Below, piece after piece: positions 1 through 11,116 of a stretch of DNA of 64,000 bases (the first letter of the stretch is position 1; each line of letters starts with the position of its first letter). This DNA is from Reticulitermes lucifugus (Eukaryota > Arthropoda > Insecta > Blattodea > Rhinotermitidae). The stretch spans positions 121,927 to 185,926 of the forward strand of contig JAKCWW010000010.1 of assembly GCA_026260175.1 (NCBI GenBank), read 5' to 3'. The translations under genes were made by a program, and so were the position numbers. A model generated the notes under the pieces. The model was not told where the DNA came from and made no database searches. It saw only the letters and a list, made by a program, of their open reading frames with translations.

Positions 1-366
1 ATCAGAAGTATCTGGAAAGTTTTGAAATGTGGTGCTGGAGAAGGACGGAGAAGATCAGTTGGAATGATCGTGTGAGAAAAGAAGAAGTATTACAAAGAGT
101 CAAGAAGGACAGGAATATCCTACAGACAATAAAAAAGAAGGACGGCTAACAGGATTGGTCACATCTTGCGTAGGAACTGCCTTCTAAAGCATGTTATTGA
201 AGGAAAGATAGGGGGAAGGATAGAAGTGACGGGAAGACGAGGAAAAAGACGTAAGCAGCTACTTGATTAACGTAAGGAAGAGAGAGAGTAGTGGAAATCG
301 AAAGACGAAGCACTAGATGGTACTCTGTGGAGAACTCGTTTCGGAAGAAGACACACTACAGCATGA
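1..366 (+). mobile_element. LINE reverse-transcriptase C-terminal tail (degraded)
   Basis: Starting at base 12 the frame reads LESFEMWCWRRTEKISW, then VRKEEVLQRVKKDRNILQTI. After about base 131 the frame shifts and continues KRRTANRIGHILRRNCLLKH, then a basic GRRGKRRKQLLD stretch and TLWRTRFGRR before a stop at 364-366. This is the C-terminal part downstream of the RT domain in a common insect non-LTR retrotransposon; the GHILRRNCLL and GRRG(K/R)RRKQLLD blocks are typical. It is broken: one frameshift and two in-frame stops in the last third. The element enters from the left edge, so its 5' part is outside the window. Confidence 0.75.
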
Positions 367-1563
367 ATGAGTGTTGTACAATACCGTCGGTAGATCTCCG
401 CATATGAGCCAAAATCATACGATCCTTTTTTGACCTTCGGAAAGAGAATTCAGTGGAAGAAGGGCATTTAATTGCCGCCGTCAATTAAGTTCTTTTTTGC
501 GCTATGTTTCATGGAATAAATATTACAGTTCGAAATGACTATTGTCAGCTTCTCCATGTGCGATAAGCCCTTATCTTCCAATTTACGTGTATATTCAGTT
601 GTTCGAAGGCCGAAATTATGTTTGAGAGGTTTTGAGCCAGACGCCGGACAGAGAGAGATATGCTAGCCCTCCAGGCTTGGGGTTGAGCGTGGAGCTGATA
701 TTGCTGTCTTCGTAAAAACTCAGCTGTTTCGAAATCCCGGCAAAGGGGACACCATAGATAAAAAAGGGCCGAAATGCCGCATAAGAAAAAGAATAATAAA
801 TCGACAGTGTATTCGTTAACGCGTCTTTCTTGCCAATCGGGGACAAGGTACACAGGTTCGCTACCCTCCGTGACTCGCTTGATTTAATTCAACATTTATG
901 AAACTATTTCGGTGGTTTCTTTGCACAATTTGGCACTTGGGTCTCGGTCTTACACTGACGAAGACAGGTACGATAACATTTCACTACTATCAAAATATTT
1001 AAGATTATTTTACTGTAATAAGTTATATGAATTTGTCAAAACGTGCAAAAGCAATGAACACCAGCATAGCCGTTTTCCTTAAAAAGTGAACTTATTCCAC
1101 CCTTGCATTCTATTCATATGCTTGGGAGCGGAGGCAAGTTGTTACTTAGCAAGAGAAGGTTTCCGGTTGTGGGAATGTTACTTAGCAAGATAAAGTTTCC
1201 CCTTGTGGAAATGGACACGTCCTGGCCCACAGTTGCGGTGTACACTTACATTACCGCGCAGTATAAGGAACATATGCAAAAGGAAAACTATAGGTAGTGC
1301 ACAAATGTTGCGCGGGAATATTCAGGCGAAGTGAATGTCAGCTAGAACGAATTATACCTGTATCAGGCGTGTACAGACTGATTTATGAAGTGCATCTACA
1401 TTAGCACTCTCCGTGTTCTTAAAGTGAAGTGACACATCGATCCGGTGAAATATAAAAGTTCCTTGTATTATACAGTGGCATTAAAATTCGTCTTAGGATG
1501 AGACATCCGGTTGCGGTGTATGAGTAAACAAACTGATGGACCGCCAATCACAAATATATTTTC
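367..1563. other. No recognised feature
   Basis: This is AT-rich unique-looking sequence. Overlapping minus-strand open frames at 545-853 have a slight repeat-like look (RRLAQNLS end) but give no family I can support. Confidence 0.4.
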
Positions 1564-1732
1564 AGACAATATATTTTATTGTCCAAAACGTGCTACATGT
1601 TTCGGCTTCTTCAGCAAGCCGTCGTCAGGCACAGGCATAAAAATATAACAAGAAACATGCCTGTGCCTTATGATGGCTCTCTGGAAAAGCCAAAACATGT
1701 AGCACATTTTGGACAATGAAATGTATTGTCTC
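1564..1732 (-). mobile_element. Hammerhead-bearing fold-back element
   Basis: The left arm (about 1564-1610) and right arm (about 1688-1732) are inverted copies that begin AGACAAT and share TGTCCAAAA and GCTACATGTTT. The inner parts also pair (GCACAGGCAT with ATGCCTGTGC), so almost the whole 169 bases can fold. The minus-reading arm has an intact hammerhead (separate entry). The plus-reading arm has lost key core bases (CTTATGA in place of CTGANGA, AAAAC in place of GAAAC). I infer a relic of the Penelope pLTR or retrozyme type. Confidence 0.65.
1590..1632 (-). ncRNA. Hammerhead ribozyme motif, type I, intact core
   Basis: Read on the minus strand: stem I GTGC, core CTGACGA, an extra C, stem II GGCTT, loop, AAGCC, then GAAAC-AT-GT, cleavage residue A, and GCAC closing stem I. 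Stems I and II are perfectly complementary; stem III is only AC:GT with a two-base loop. The CUGANGA/GAAA arrangement defines the HHR family. The odd point is the extra base between A9 and stem II. Very short stem III is known from Penelope-type and retrozyme hammerheads. Self-cleavage is inferred, not shown. Confidence 0.75.
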
Positions 1733-1749
1733 CTGTACAATGGATACCG

Positions 1750-1880
1750 GGTCATTCCCGGGGGTAAAGCGGCAGGGGTGTGGCGTTGACCACCCACCCC
1801 CATCTAGCGCCGAGGTTAAAGAAAGAGTAGAGCTATACCTCTACTCTCCCTCTGGGTCTTCACGGCCTGTTCTAGGGTCA
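1750..1880 (+). mobile_element. SINE family B, 3' part
   Basis: The stretch containing CCGAGGTTAAAGAAAGAGTAG, GAGCTATACCTCTACTC and CTTCACGGCC resembles the 3' body of the elements at 15416, 25655 and 39172 (consensus GAGTGGAGTTATACCTCTAC, then CCTTCA-GGC). The tRNA-like head is missing. The copy abuts the hammerhead fold-back on its left. Confidence 0.55.
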
Positions 1881-2912
1881 ACTTTACCTTTATTTTACCT
1901 GAATATATTGCGATTGGCAGTCCATTTGTACAGGTTCAATTTTTACAGTTTGTTTTGATACCTGTTGCTGCCAGCCGTAAATCAAGGAAATGTAACAAAA
2001 GGGAGATTTACTTATCAAAACACAGGTGCAAACATCTTCCAAAAAATCCAGAGTCACTTCAAAATTCTAGGCACCAGAATGGTGACGTAAAGCAAGTTCC
2101 GTACTTAACGATCCACAATATTAGGTGCCACAGTAAAACATTAAATCGCCACGGCGACATGGCGACCGGAATTTGTGCACCCCTGAGATAAAATAAGTCT
2201 AATTTATAGGAGAGGTAAAACATTTCTATCAGATTTCAGATTATGCCCTTAAATAACTGAGAGCTTGAAAAGCTCAGGCACACAGAAGTCGTATACACGA
2301 GGATAATATTGAAAGTGATCCTACACAAACTGAGTGCGAGGGTTTAAACTTGATAAATAGCACAGCACATCTTAGGTATCACAAGTTATTCTCAAAACTG
2401 CTTATTAAAAATACAATATCCTTACAAAACCGTTTCATTCTGTGTCCTGTATCGGATTACATCAGTACAGCCAGTTTTGTCTGAGTCTGTTATAATGTAC
2501 ACAGGTGTTGCTAGTACTGATTACGGTCACATTTGTCCCTAATTATAGGCAGAAGCCATTTGTATGCACACGCCTTATGGCTAAGATTTATTCATAAGAA
2601 ATAGCAATCAAGGTTGGAGCTTTACTTACAAAAACTTTCTCCTCCTTTAGATTATCTTGTTGAGTTTGTTATTCACGCTTCTCCAGAATTTCAGATGTTC
2701 TGTCAGTCTTCGTCCAACATTCCAGCAAATTATCTCCAGTCTCATGTGGGATTTAAACTGAATACCCCACAACTAAGATATAAACATAAACTGGTCCTGG
2801 TGGTATATCGCGGGTTCTGGTAAAGAAACATTAAATTAGGTTCCGCGATACACCCAGTCCAATGGTTAGGAAATCATTTTCTGGTCCACTGTCTCAATGT
2901 CGGGGAACTTAG
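1881..2912. other. No recognised feature
   Basis: No repeat family or plausible coding exon is visible; open frames are short and have random-looking composition. Confidence 0.4.
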
Positions 2913-2924
2913 AAGATAAAATGT
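2913..2924. repeat. Target-site duplication, left copy
   Basis: AAGATAAAATGT occurs here and again, exactly, at 3379-3390, on both sides of the fold-back element. Confidence 0.8.
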
Positions 2925-3016
2925 CAAACATAAAACACTCAAACAACAAATGCACTCTTATTATTATTGTTATTATTATTATGTTAGATATTATATATTA
3001 TAATCCCTGTAAACCA

Positions 3017-3059
3017 GTCCAACATGTTTCGATCCCTTCCTGGGATCATCATCAGGGAC
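3017..3059 (-). ncRNA. Hammerhead ribozyme motif, left arm of I-a
   Basis: On the minus strand: GTCC, CTGATGA, extra T, GATCCC-loop-GGGATC, GAAAC-AT-GT, T, GGAC. It is the mirror of the plus-strand copy at 3207-3249, with intact core, six-pair stem II and four-pair stem I. Confidence 0.72.
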
Positions 3060-3206
3060 ACTTGTGAGAGTATATATTACATAAACTAAAACCAACAATA
3101 TAAGTATATGTTAAGACTATTAATGTATAAAAGATGGATAAAATTGTAGGCGACCACTTCAGGGTGGATCCCTGCTTTAGTTTATGTAATTTATACTCTC
3201 ACAAGT

Positions 3207-3249
3207 GTCCCTGATGATGATCCCAGGAAGGGATCGAAACATGTTGGAC
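3207..3249 (+). ncRNA. Hammerhead ribozyme motif, right arm of I-a
   Basis: Stem I GTCC (3207-3210) pairs with GGAC (3246-3249). The core CTGATGA is 3211-3217, the extra T is 3218, and stem II GATCCC/GGGATC is 3219-3224/3230-3235. GAAAC is 3236-3240 and stem III is AC:GT. The predicted cleavage site follows T3245 (a GUU triplet, permitted in HHRs). Confidence 0.75.
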
Positions 3250-3378
3250 TGGTTTACAGGGATTATAATATATAATATCTAAAATAATATAATAATAATA
3301 ATAATAATAAGAGTGCATTTGTTGGTTGAGTGTTTTATGTTTGATTGATAACAATGCACGGTATGAATGATATAATAA

Positions 3379-3390
3379 AAGATAAAATGT
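3379..3390. repeat. Target-site duplication, right copy
   Basis: Exact partner of 2913-2924. Confidence 0.8.
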
Positions 3391-5631
3391 GTCTGATCGG
3401 GTGTCCTCGTATATTATTGACACCAAAGCGTTAAGAATTGAATTGATGACACCCTTACGTATAGCGTAAGTGATAGAATCTTCTAGAGCAACTACGTGCG
3501 TGAATAGGGTGTTGAAGTTCAAAGTTTCTAAGGCGTATTCTGACTCCATATTCAGGAAAGCATGTATGGGTAAGAACGGTTGTTCATATGCTGTGTATAC
3601 AGGCTAACCATTAACAACAGATTTTACCTACTACATAATTTCCTGATGACGGATTCAGAGCGGGATATAGGCCTAGGCAGATGTGTGTGTGAATAGTGGT
3701 GTTACCCACATGGCCGGCAACATACTAATGACGCAAGGAGCAGGTCCCTGAAACTTCGACTTCAACCCCCCACTGACGCGGTCGGTGACCTGAGAAGATT
3801 TTTAATCTCTAGACCTCGTCAGAGCTGAAGATCTCGGTATAATATTTATTGGTGTGTATAGGATCATAATACTTCCATAAATCCCGTCAGTACGTCCAAG
3901 CACTATATGTACCTATTACCAGCCAATTCGGCTTTTAACAACCTCACTCTCCGTTCAAGAAAGTGGCACTACCGTGATAAAAATGCTATTTCTCCGGCCA
4001 AAGATTTTGCATTTTCTACCAAATGTGCTGCCATAAGCGTTTCTTAACTTGAAGGCACAATATTTACTTTACTGTTTGTTTTGGAGAAACGAATATTTAT
4101 TAACGCTTTAAAATCCAGTAATAATTGTATTTACCATTTGCTGTGAAGTTATGAAACTCTAAATACTGCCACAAAGTGTATTTATAAATTTTGCATGATT
4201 CCAAAAATAAATACCAATTATTTCCCTATGAAGCATTAAGTAACAGATCGTTATAATGGATACGAACTGTGTTTTCTGTGAAGTACGAAATAACAGATGA
4301 ATGTCAGTCTTCAGACAGTTAATATACATTTTGCTTGTTATAAGAAACAAACCAACGTGATGATAATTCGTTTTGATAATTCGTTTTGAGACTCACCGGT
4401 GTCTTCAATTCGAAGTGTTGACATATTATTTTCGGTTTTTGTTGCAAGAACGAAATCTAATCTCCAGTCACAGTATTTTTCTTATAGGTCTCTCGCAGTT
4501 GTCTTCCTGACACATCGGAATGGGCAAATTTCTCTTCGTGTTCTTTGATAAATAAAATAAAACCACAAAATAAAAACTTAATGCTAAGAAGTGACTGACA
4601 CAAACTATATAAATGATGATCAGGCTGCAATAAGTTTCACTCACTGTGACTCTAGGGTATACACAAAATAGCAGGAATAACCGTACTATGACTTCGAAAG
4701 TTACGAAGGCAATAAACATTATCTCGTACGAGTAACAGAAGAATAAAACGTAAATGGGTGGCAAGTTTAACTGCCTACACTTGGAAGGTCACATTTTGAT
4801 ACAGTGTGTTAAAAGAAATGAAAATTAATATATTCTTAATATTTTCTTATTCGCTTCAAAAGTCTTTGCATTTAACCGATCCAGTCACGCGGAATGTTAT
4901 TCTTAAATACTTAGAGCCCATGCGCCTCGAAATGCGGCCACAGACTCGGAAATTCATATCAGGAATTTAGCGCCATCCATTTGTGTCTTCAGGGAGACAT
5001 TCCTGTTACCTTCGATAGAATAGTATATGAACAATACACATCTAAACTGAAATTTTATTCTGTAACTCTGTGCATGAAATACATACATACAGATATAAAA
5101 GTCTTGCAAAAATGTCCTATTTTATTTCCCCTACGAACCGAGACAAAAGAATCTTACCTCTCAGGCCCTATACGTATATTTTTCTACCCCGCTGAGGCAC
5201 GTACTCTCCGTCACAAAATCAAAGGGGCGTTACTATATACGTGTATAGGAGTGAAATGTGTAAACACATGACTAAATATCTACAAATCGAAATGTGAGAG
5301 GTTACTTTGGCCTGGTCAGTATAAAACATAGTTTTAACGATGAATTTCGCTCCATTTTTTACTTGAACGTGGGAAGGCGTATCGTAACACACATATCCTA
5401 ATGGTTTATTTCTGTGTTTGCGTTCCTTTGTGTCATTCATATCCACTTCCTGCAAATACAAATCTCTGTCGGCTCGGTCGTTTGGTGGCGAAGGATTTTG
5501 GCAGAAATATGCACTAACGATTTGTAACCCAAGTAACATACTGCGAAATATGATTCGGGAAAGAATAAATATTTTGTGAGAACTGATATTGTCACTATGG
5601 TCATAGCATAAACTGTTGTCTGGTGGAAGTG
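3391..5631. other. No recognised feature
   Basis: AT-rich sequence with only short open frames (longest about 106 codons, no recognisable domain). I see nothing assignable. Confidence 0.4.
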
Positions 5632-5674
5632 TACCGACCTTTCAGGGGAACTTGCTGCCTCCTTCATCAGGGTG
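5632..5674 (-). ncRNA. Hammerhead-like motif, solitary
   Basis: Minus strand: CACC, CTGATGA, AGGAGG, loop, CCCCT, GAAAGGTC, GGTA. The CTGATGA and GAAA boxes are intact and stem II pairs with one mismatch. Stem III reads AGGT where relatives of the CGAAACGTCGGTA family have ACGT. No inverted partner is visible nearby. It is probably a decayed relic of the same group. Confidence 0.5.
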
Positions 5675-8656
5675 AGATGAGTGATGCGAGTGAATAGGAC
5701 GTCGACACAATTCTATCACGCGTCACCCCTCAGCAGATAACAGTTTTCAGGAAACATTTTCTTTGTTATATCTAATACACACCCGAAGAAAGAAATATCT
5801 TGCTGAGAAGCAAATAATCATTCAAATAGTGGAAATAATTAGTGATTTTATAACCAAAATATTCATTACAAACTTCAAAACAGCCGCCACTGATTATACT
5901 CCGAGCCATACCTTCAAGCCCTAATTCTCTAATACATTGTTACGTAGCATTATCCTTTTAAATATACTGTGTCTCAAAGTATTGGGTTCCGATACACATT
6001 TCGTGTAAAGTTGTTATCTTTTCCATACCTGTTACATGCCCCACCAATCTTACCTTCCTTAATCCAGGCACGTTAAAAATACCCAGAAATAAGTAAAAGG
6101 TATGTAGTTCCTCTTTTACCACGTATTACTTGCACTCTATTAGGTCCAAATATTCCAAAAAAAAACACACTATTTTGAAGAACCCATGGTTCGTGTTCTT
6201 ACTTTAATAAGAACATAATTAAAAGAGCCGTCCTATATGAATCGCCACATTTTGCAGTATTCAGCTCTTTTCTCAGGGAGCTTCGATGTGGATTTAAGTA
6301 TCAGTTCGGGATGTAAACACTTGGGCTTAAGGGATAAACAGTATCAGTTTTAGGGATGAGATAATGATGTAGCTTCTACCGCTAGCATGGAACACAAAAT
6401 ATAGTTGCAACGAGGCATGTTTAATCAGTCTGCAGTAGTATCAGTGTAGGGCGTATTGTTCACCGGGCACAGCACGTATTACGCCCTACATGTATACAAT
6501 AACCTGAAGTTCCGACTGAAATATGCAAGTCGTTAGTTCAGTATTTGTTTAACATGAGCTTATAGCATAATTCAATTCGTCATGCTTCCCCTACGGTCAG
6601 TATATTCAATAACTTCCTTGTATTTCATTTGGCTAAATAGAATGATTCATTTAGACTCAAAAATCTAAGACAAACTTTCTACTAAATAATGTATCCATTT
6701 CCCTTAAATTTAATCAAAGCGTCTATTAATAATAATAATAAAGTTAGAGCGACTCGCTTAATACTGCAGCCGCTAATGGGCTTATTTTAAAGGTTGCCGA
6801 TGATGAATGAATGGATATGGATCACTGGTGGAATGACAACTAACAAAAAAAGACCGAAGTACTCGGAGGAAGACCAAATATCATCAAATATCAGTCCTAA
6901 TTTTTTCACAATAAAATATAATTCTAGATGACACAAAATAGGTTTATCAAACCGTACATACATACACTTTATGTTAGTAAAAATTTGTATGATTAGGTCG
7001 CCTGACAGCTAGATGAGAAGTTGGGTGTGCAGAGAAATAATATCGGATGAAAGAGTAGAAATAAAATTTCAACGACCTCTCATATATTTTCCAGAATTTT
7101 TAACAATTTTTGGTTAGCTATAACAGTAGTACTTAGGGCACTGACCATTGTATGAAATACATACCAACAGTCTTAAAATTATAAAAAATATATAAAGAAT
7201 TAATTTGTTAACATATTAACAACCATATAAGCTAACCCCAGGAACGACGTAAACTGCAGGACCTCAGATAAATACGGCAGCGACTCCAAATATCTAATTT
7301 GGAGCAAATAAAATTTGAAAAATTTCGGTTAGTGTCAAAATCACATTATTCCTTGGATCGGGCAGGAAAGGAATAACAGAGTACTGTAAATACACTTAGT
7401 GGTTGATCTACATCACTTTGTGCGCTTACATACAAATTCTGAAATATGGCGCCCTCAAAAGGGAGCTTTAGAACAAAATTAAAATTTTCAAACTTGATTT
7501 TATTGAAAGGAGACATTTGAAGCTGTTGCTGTATTGAAATAAGGTACTGATAAAATAAGTTACACGTATGCCCCAGAAAACAGGAAGTATCCAGCACTGG
7601 TAAGAATTTTATTATACATTCCAACGTTAAAGTGAACTGAAATTCTTTCAGCATCTTCAGAGATGAAATATATAGCAGAAGGAGAGAAAATACCTTTATC
7701 TTTTCTCAATGCATAATATATATAACCTACATATTTTAACTTAAAAATCCATTTCAATGAACTATAGCAACGTAAGTTTTGTCTAACCACTACATCATCG
7801 TACACTGCATTACAGGTATGTGGCATGACACTGTCTGCTTCATATTTACACTCCAAACATTACGTGTAACTGCAGTAACGCAGTTATGGCTGATTTTCTC
7901 CCTACATAAATTTCGTTCTGCTTCACCGGCTTAAATTCTGTGCTGGACACAAAATACAGCTTATGTTCGAAGCGTTAAAGATCGATTTGTTCGATACAAT
8001 TATGCTTATGTTTTAAAGTACAAAGACAGTTGTTTAAATACGCATAGAAATTCCGAATGAATAACGAGCATCGAAGTACTCGCCGCTGCGGGTTGCATTT
8101 TTAAGTTCCGATAGGTTAGCAATATACCGTGTTACACAATAACCAAATGACGGACTGACTGACTTCCTGACTGCCTGACTAAATAAATAACTAATTAACT
8201 ACTTCTCTTTTAGTAGAACTCGAGCCATTTTTTCCCACTAATATGGAGGCCCGCAACCGGTCGCTATGCTGAGAGTGTGGCCTACATCCAATTGTAGTCT
8301 ATCGCACTAAGACCCATATATATTCTATCCGCCCACTGTCTTCTCTGCCTTCAAAGCTCCTGCTACCCTATGGGTTTTCCCAGTAAAATTATATAGGCAT
8401 TACTTATCTCACCACGATAAAACAAAATGCTGATATTATTTTAGACCCCTTCGAAAACAGATTCATTCTGTGTAATATGAGTCTCAACAAAACGAATATT
8501 TTCCAAGAAGATGTTACGAGAAAATTAACTCAATGTGTGAGACATAGTTCCTGTCAACTGTGACGGCGAAAATAATTTGTTATATTAAAATTCACTCTGT
8601 ACGGATCACATCTGCAAAACATTGAGGTGGAAAATCGATGTCACAATTACCACGAG
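5675..8656. other. No gene; one small hairpin and a degenerate tetranucleotide run
   Basis: A perfect 10-bp inverted repeat (GTAGGGCGTA / TACGCCCTAC) lies at 6446-6489 around a 24-base loop. A degenerate (GACT)n run lies at about 8148-8185. No other recognised feature was found. Confidence 0.45.
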
Positions 8657-8669
8657 AGAAATATTGGAG

Positions 8670-8992
8670 CACACAGCACTTTAACCAACAAATGCACTCT
8701 TATTATACCATGTTATGTTATACAATACAGTCACAGTGAACTAGCCCGACATATTAAGATGTATAAAAGTTAAAATTTTAGTCTATACCTTTAATATGTA
8801 CCTTTATTGTTAATTTGTAATTGTTTAATTTATAATCTAAAAGTCCCTGATGATGATCCCAACAAGGGATCGAAACATGTCGGGCTAGTTCACTGTGACT
8901 GTATTGTATAACATAACAAGGTATAATAAGAGTGTATTTGTTGGTTAAAGTGCTGTGTGCTCGAATGACAGTGCACGGTATGAACAGTATAA
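8670..8992 (+). mobile_element. Fold-back hammerhead element (copy I-b)
   Basis: Arms of 86 bases, 8667-8752 and 8877-8962, are near-perfect inverted copies (GAGCACACAGCAC, CAACAAATGCACTC, GTGAACTAGC). The tail 8963-8992 contains GTGCACGGTATGAA, as in I-a. Flanking 13-mers at 8657-8669 and 8993-9005 (AGAAA[T/G]ATTGGAG) differ at one base and overlap the arm edge by a few bases, a likely TSD. Only the right side has a hammerhead; the left arm stops within it. Confidence 0.78.
8842..8886 (+). ncRNA. Hammerhead ribozyme motif with GUC cleavage triplet
   Basis: Stem I AGTCC (8842-8846) pairs with GGGCT (8882-8886), including one G.U pair. The core CTGATGA is 8847-8853, the extra T is 8854, and stem II GATCCC/GGGATC is 8855-8860/8866-8871. 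GAAAC is 8872-8876 and stem III is AC:GT over AT. Cleavage is predicted after C8881, the classic GUC. It is among the best conserved motifs in the window. Confidence 0.77.
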
Positions 8993-9005
8993 AGAAAGAT
9001 TGGAG

Positions 9006-9309
9006 TTTGCTGCTTCAGTGATCAGAAAATGTGGTTCAAATTACCCTTTGATATTTCACGATTTTACTGACTAATTATAATTAAATTCAATTCGATTAAA
9101 ATAGAATACACTGCATGATCTATTTCATATTACTATATTGTATTAACTAAAGTCACGCCGCTAAATCTAAGGGCTGTTGTAACTAACAACAGTGTTGATT
9201 CGAATAAAGCACCTGTGACCGGAATGAATCAAACCGGAAACTATGAAACATTCTTGACAGTTTAAATTCACCAATCGATCAAGAAATCTTCAACACAAGC
9301 AGCGTTAAG
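9006..9309. other. No recognised feature
   Basis: Short AT-rich gap between two mobile elements; nothing assignable. Confidence 0.4.
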
Positions 9310-9320
9310 TTTCCAAGCTA

Positions 9321-9586
9321 TTTTTTTTTGTATGGCTCGACAGCCTTATATGGGCCTGGTACTCCTCGTTTCGTCGAGGTTTCACGATCACATACATTTG
9401 AGACACACCACAGTCGGTAGGACTCCTCTGGACGAGGGACCAGCTCGTCGCAGAGACCTCTACCTGACAACACACAACACTCACAAGAGACAGACATCCA
9501 TGCCACCGGTGGGATACGAACTCACGATCCTAGGAAGCGAGAGGCCGAAGACCCACGCCTTAGACCGCACGGCCACTAGGATCGTC
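9321..9586 (-). mobile_element. tRNA-derived SINE, family A, full length
   Basis: The reverse complement begins near GATCCTAGTGGCCGTGCGG. It has an A-box-like TGGCCGTGCGGTCTAAGG and a B-box-like GAGTTCGTATCCCACC, then a body of about 200 bases and a poly-A tail (T9 at 9321-9329). The flanks TTCCAAGCTAT (9311-9321) and TTTCAAGCTAT (9587-9597) match at 10 of 11 positions, a probable TSD. Sister copies lie at 41998 and 47780. The open frame inside it is a by-product of the repeat. Confidence 0.8.
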
Positions 9587-9597
9587 TTTCAAGCTAT

Positions 9598-10452
9598 ATT
9601 ACCATACATTATATCTAAGACCCTAAAGTAACTAGCACTATTATCTCTCCAACTTCACAGGTTCCAGATAAAAAAAACAAAACCGATATTTTGTCGAATG
9701 AACTGTATTAAATACTACCATTTACAAATATTGATTGTGAGCTTTGTTAAAATAATTCTCCCATACTAATACTTTTAAATTTCCGTTCGTCAAATTAACC
9801 CGCTGGCTACGATTTCAGATCCGCCAGCACACGATTCTCACGCAGCTGCGCTATGGTGTTTTCCATGAAACTAACAATAAAACAAATTGCTTTCTATTCA
9901 TCCACACGACAAACGCTGAAACCTAACTTTGATTAATGGTATTTAAAAGCTTCTCTGAAAACTGCTACCTTTATCGTTACATTTTTACCTGTTATTCCAA
10001 TACACATGCAGATAAGTGGAGTGGGGATTGGTCAGAGCGTAGCTGCCATACATCAGTTTGTACTCAAAGCTAGGATCTACTACTGCACTGTTCAGCTTGA
10101 CAGCTTCGTGACGTGTGGAATTCCTCTGGTTTGCGTAACATGTGACGTCACTTGTGGATTACAGTCCTGTTTTTTGATGTCGAGATTTAGCAGTATTTTC
10201 AACGGAAATCTCATGTCGGCAGACTTAAAGAGAGAAAGATTAACTTCATTTTTTTTGTCCTGGTGCTGTGTTTGCATACTGATAACACTGTGCGGCGTAA
10301 ATATCGTTTAATCTATGAATTACGAGTGAGGCCTATATCAACCTGTTACCAACTCTCTGTGCTTGTCCGCTACTCGCAGTAATATGTTCAACACAACTTT
10401 AGATTCACCGACTGATTGGGGCACGCACACTATCAATATAGCTGTTAAAATG
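9598..10452. other. No recognised feature
   Basis: An open frame of 101 codons at 10006-10311 overlaps a 61-codon frame on the opposite strand. Neither shows a recognisable domain. Confidence 0.4.
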
Positions 10453-10454
10453 TA

Positions 10455-10893
10455 CGAGGTGTGGCTATTAAATAACGAGACTGAGCCTTTATCACCAAAT
10501 TAAATATATACTACGTAGTTACAGCTCAACCTTCCTCGATCGTATGCCTAACCATTCTCCGTTATGTTGACATAGTGCCGCGTAATACATTTTGTTGTTA
10601 AATGTTTTCGTAACATCCGGCGATCCTGATTGAAAAAAAAACAGTGAAAAGGGCCGATATAAAATTTCTTACTTAATTGTCACGGAGACTTCCAATTTGT
10701 TCCCCGACGTGTCTGGAAACATGGCGGAGTTGCTTACAGCTGGGAATGATTTCAGGAGATGCTTCGAGGTCTGAACGACTCGTACGGACCGGTGTGTAGC
10801 ATCAAATGGAAATTACTTTGACGGGGGCGACAAAATAATATTGGTAAAGTACTTGTTTAAAATATAGTCTCGTTATTTAATGGCCACAATTCT
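10455..10893 (+). mobile_element. Mariner transposon, internally deleted
   Basis: The left terminal inverted repeat begins CGAGGTGTGGCTATTAAATA at 10455 and the right one (about 10866-10893) reads AGTCTCGTTATTTAATGGCC on this strand. Both are flanked by TA. Between them only the ends of a mariner transposase remain: KTVKRADIKFLT near 10633-10670 (N-terminal RADIKF motif) and DRCVASNGNYFD near 10780-10830 (C-terminal). The whole DD34D catalytic region is missing and a stop precedes the C-terminal piece. At 439 bp it is about a third of a full mariner, a MITE-like deletion derivative. Confidence 0.85.
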
Positions 10894-11030
10894 TAGTCTC
10901 AACATTTGCATTAACACAGATCTTATATTATCAAATTTTAGGAGGAATATAAATTAACTAGAAAGTAAGCGAAATAAATTTTGTCGTGACCTATTATAAT
11001 AAAACATGTCGCTGTTAAACTAGGAAGATT

Positions 11031-11116
11031 GAGTAACATTACCATAAGCCTCAGTCAAAAATACCTGCACTCTGAGTAACATTACGATAAACCTCAGTCA
11101 GAAATACCTGCACTCT
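11031..11116. repeat. 43-bp tandem duplication
   Basis: Two copies of a 43-base unit beginning GAGTAACATTAC and ending CCTGCACTCT (11031-11073, 11074-11116) differ at three positions. A more diverged relative (GCAACATTACAACACAG) is near 11527. Confidence 0.8.

Larger units (their letters stand above)
2925..3378 (+). mobile_element. Fold-back hammerhead element, Penelope/retrozyme type (copy I-a)
   Basis: Inverted arms start at 2926 (AAACATAAAACACTC) and end at 3342. They carry the motif CAACAAATGCACTC and enclose a loop of about 100 bases. Each arm contains a full hammerhead, one per strand. The right arm is followed by a one-sided tail (3343-3378) containing AATGCACGGTATGAA, which also follows copies I-b and I-c. 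An exact 12-bp TSD flanks the unit, so the whole 454-bp structure inserted as one piece. Inverted pLTRs with a short one-sided extension are known for Penelope-like elements. No RT is present, so this copy is non-autonomous. Confidence 0.8.

Noticed and set aside
545-853. Overlapping minus-strand open frames that look faintly like an insect repeat protein end
   Set aside because: No sister copy in the window and no motif firm enough to name; kept only as unassigned sequence.
3651-3680. CTGATGACGGATTC as a hammerhead start
   Set aside because: There is no GAAA box or pairing stem II at the required distance.
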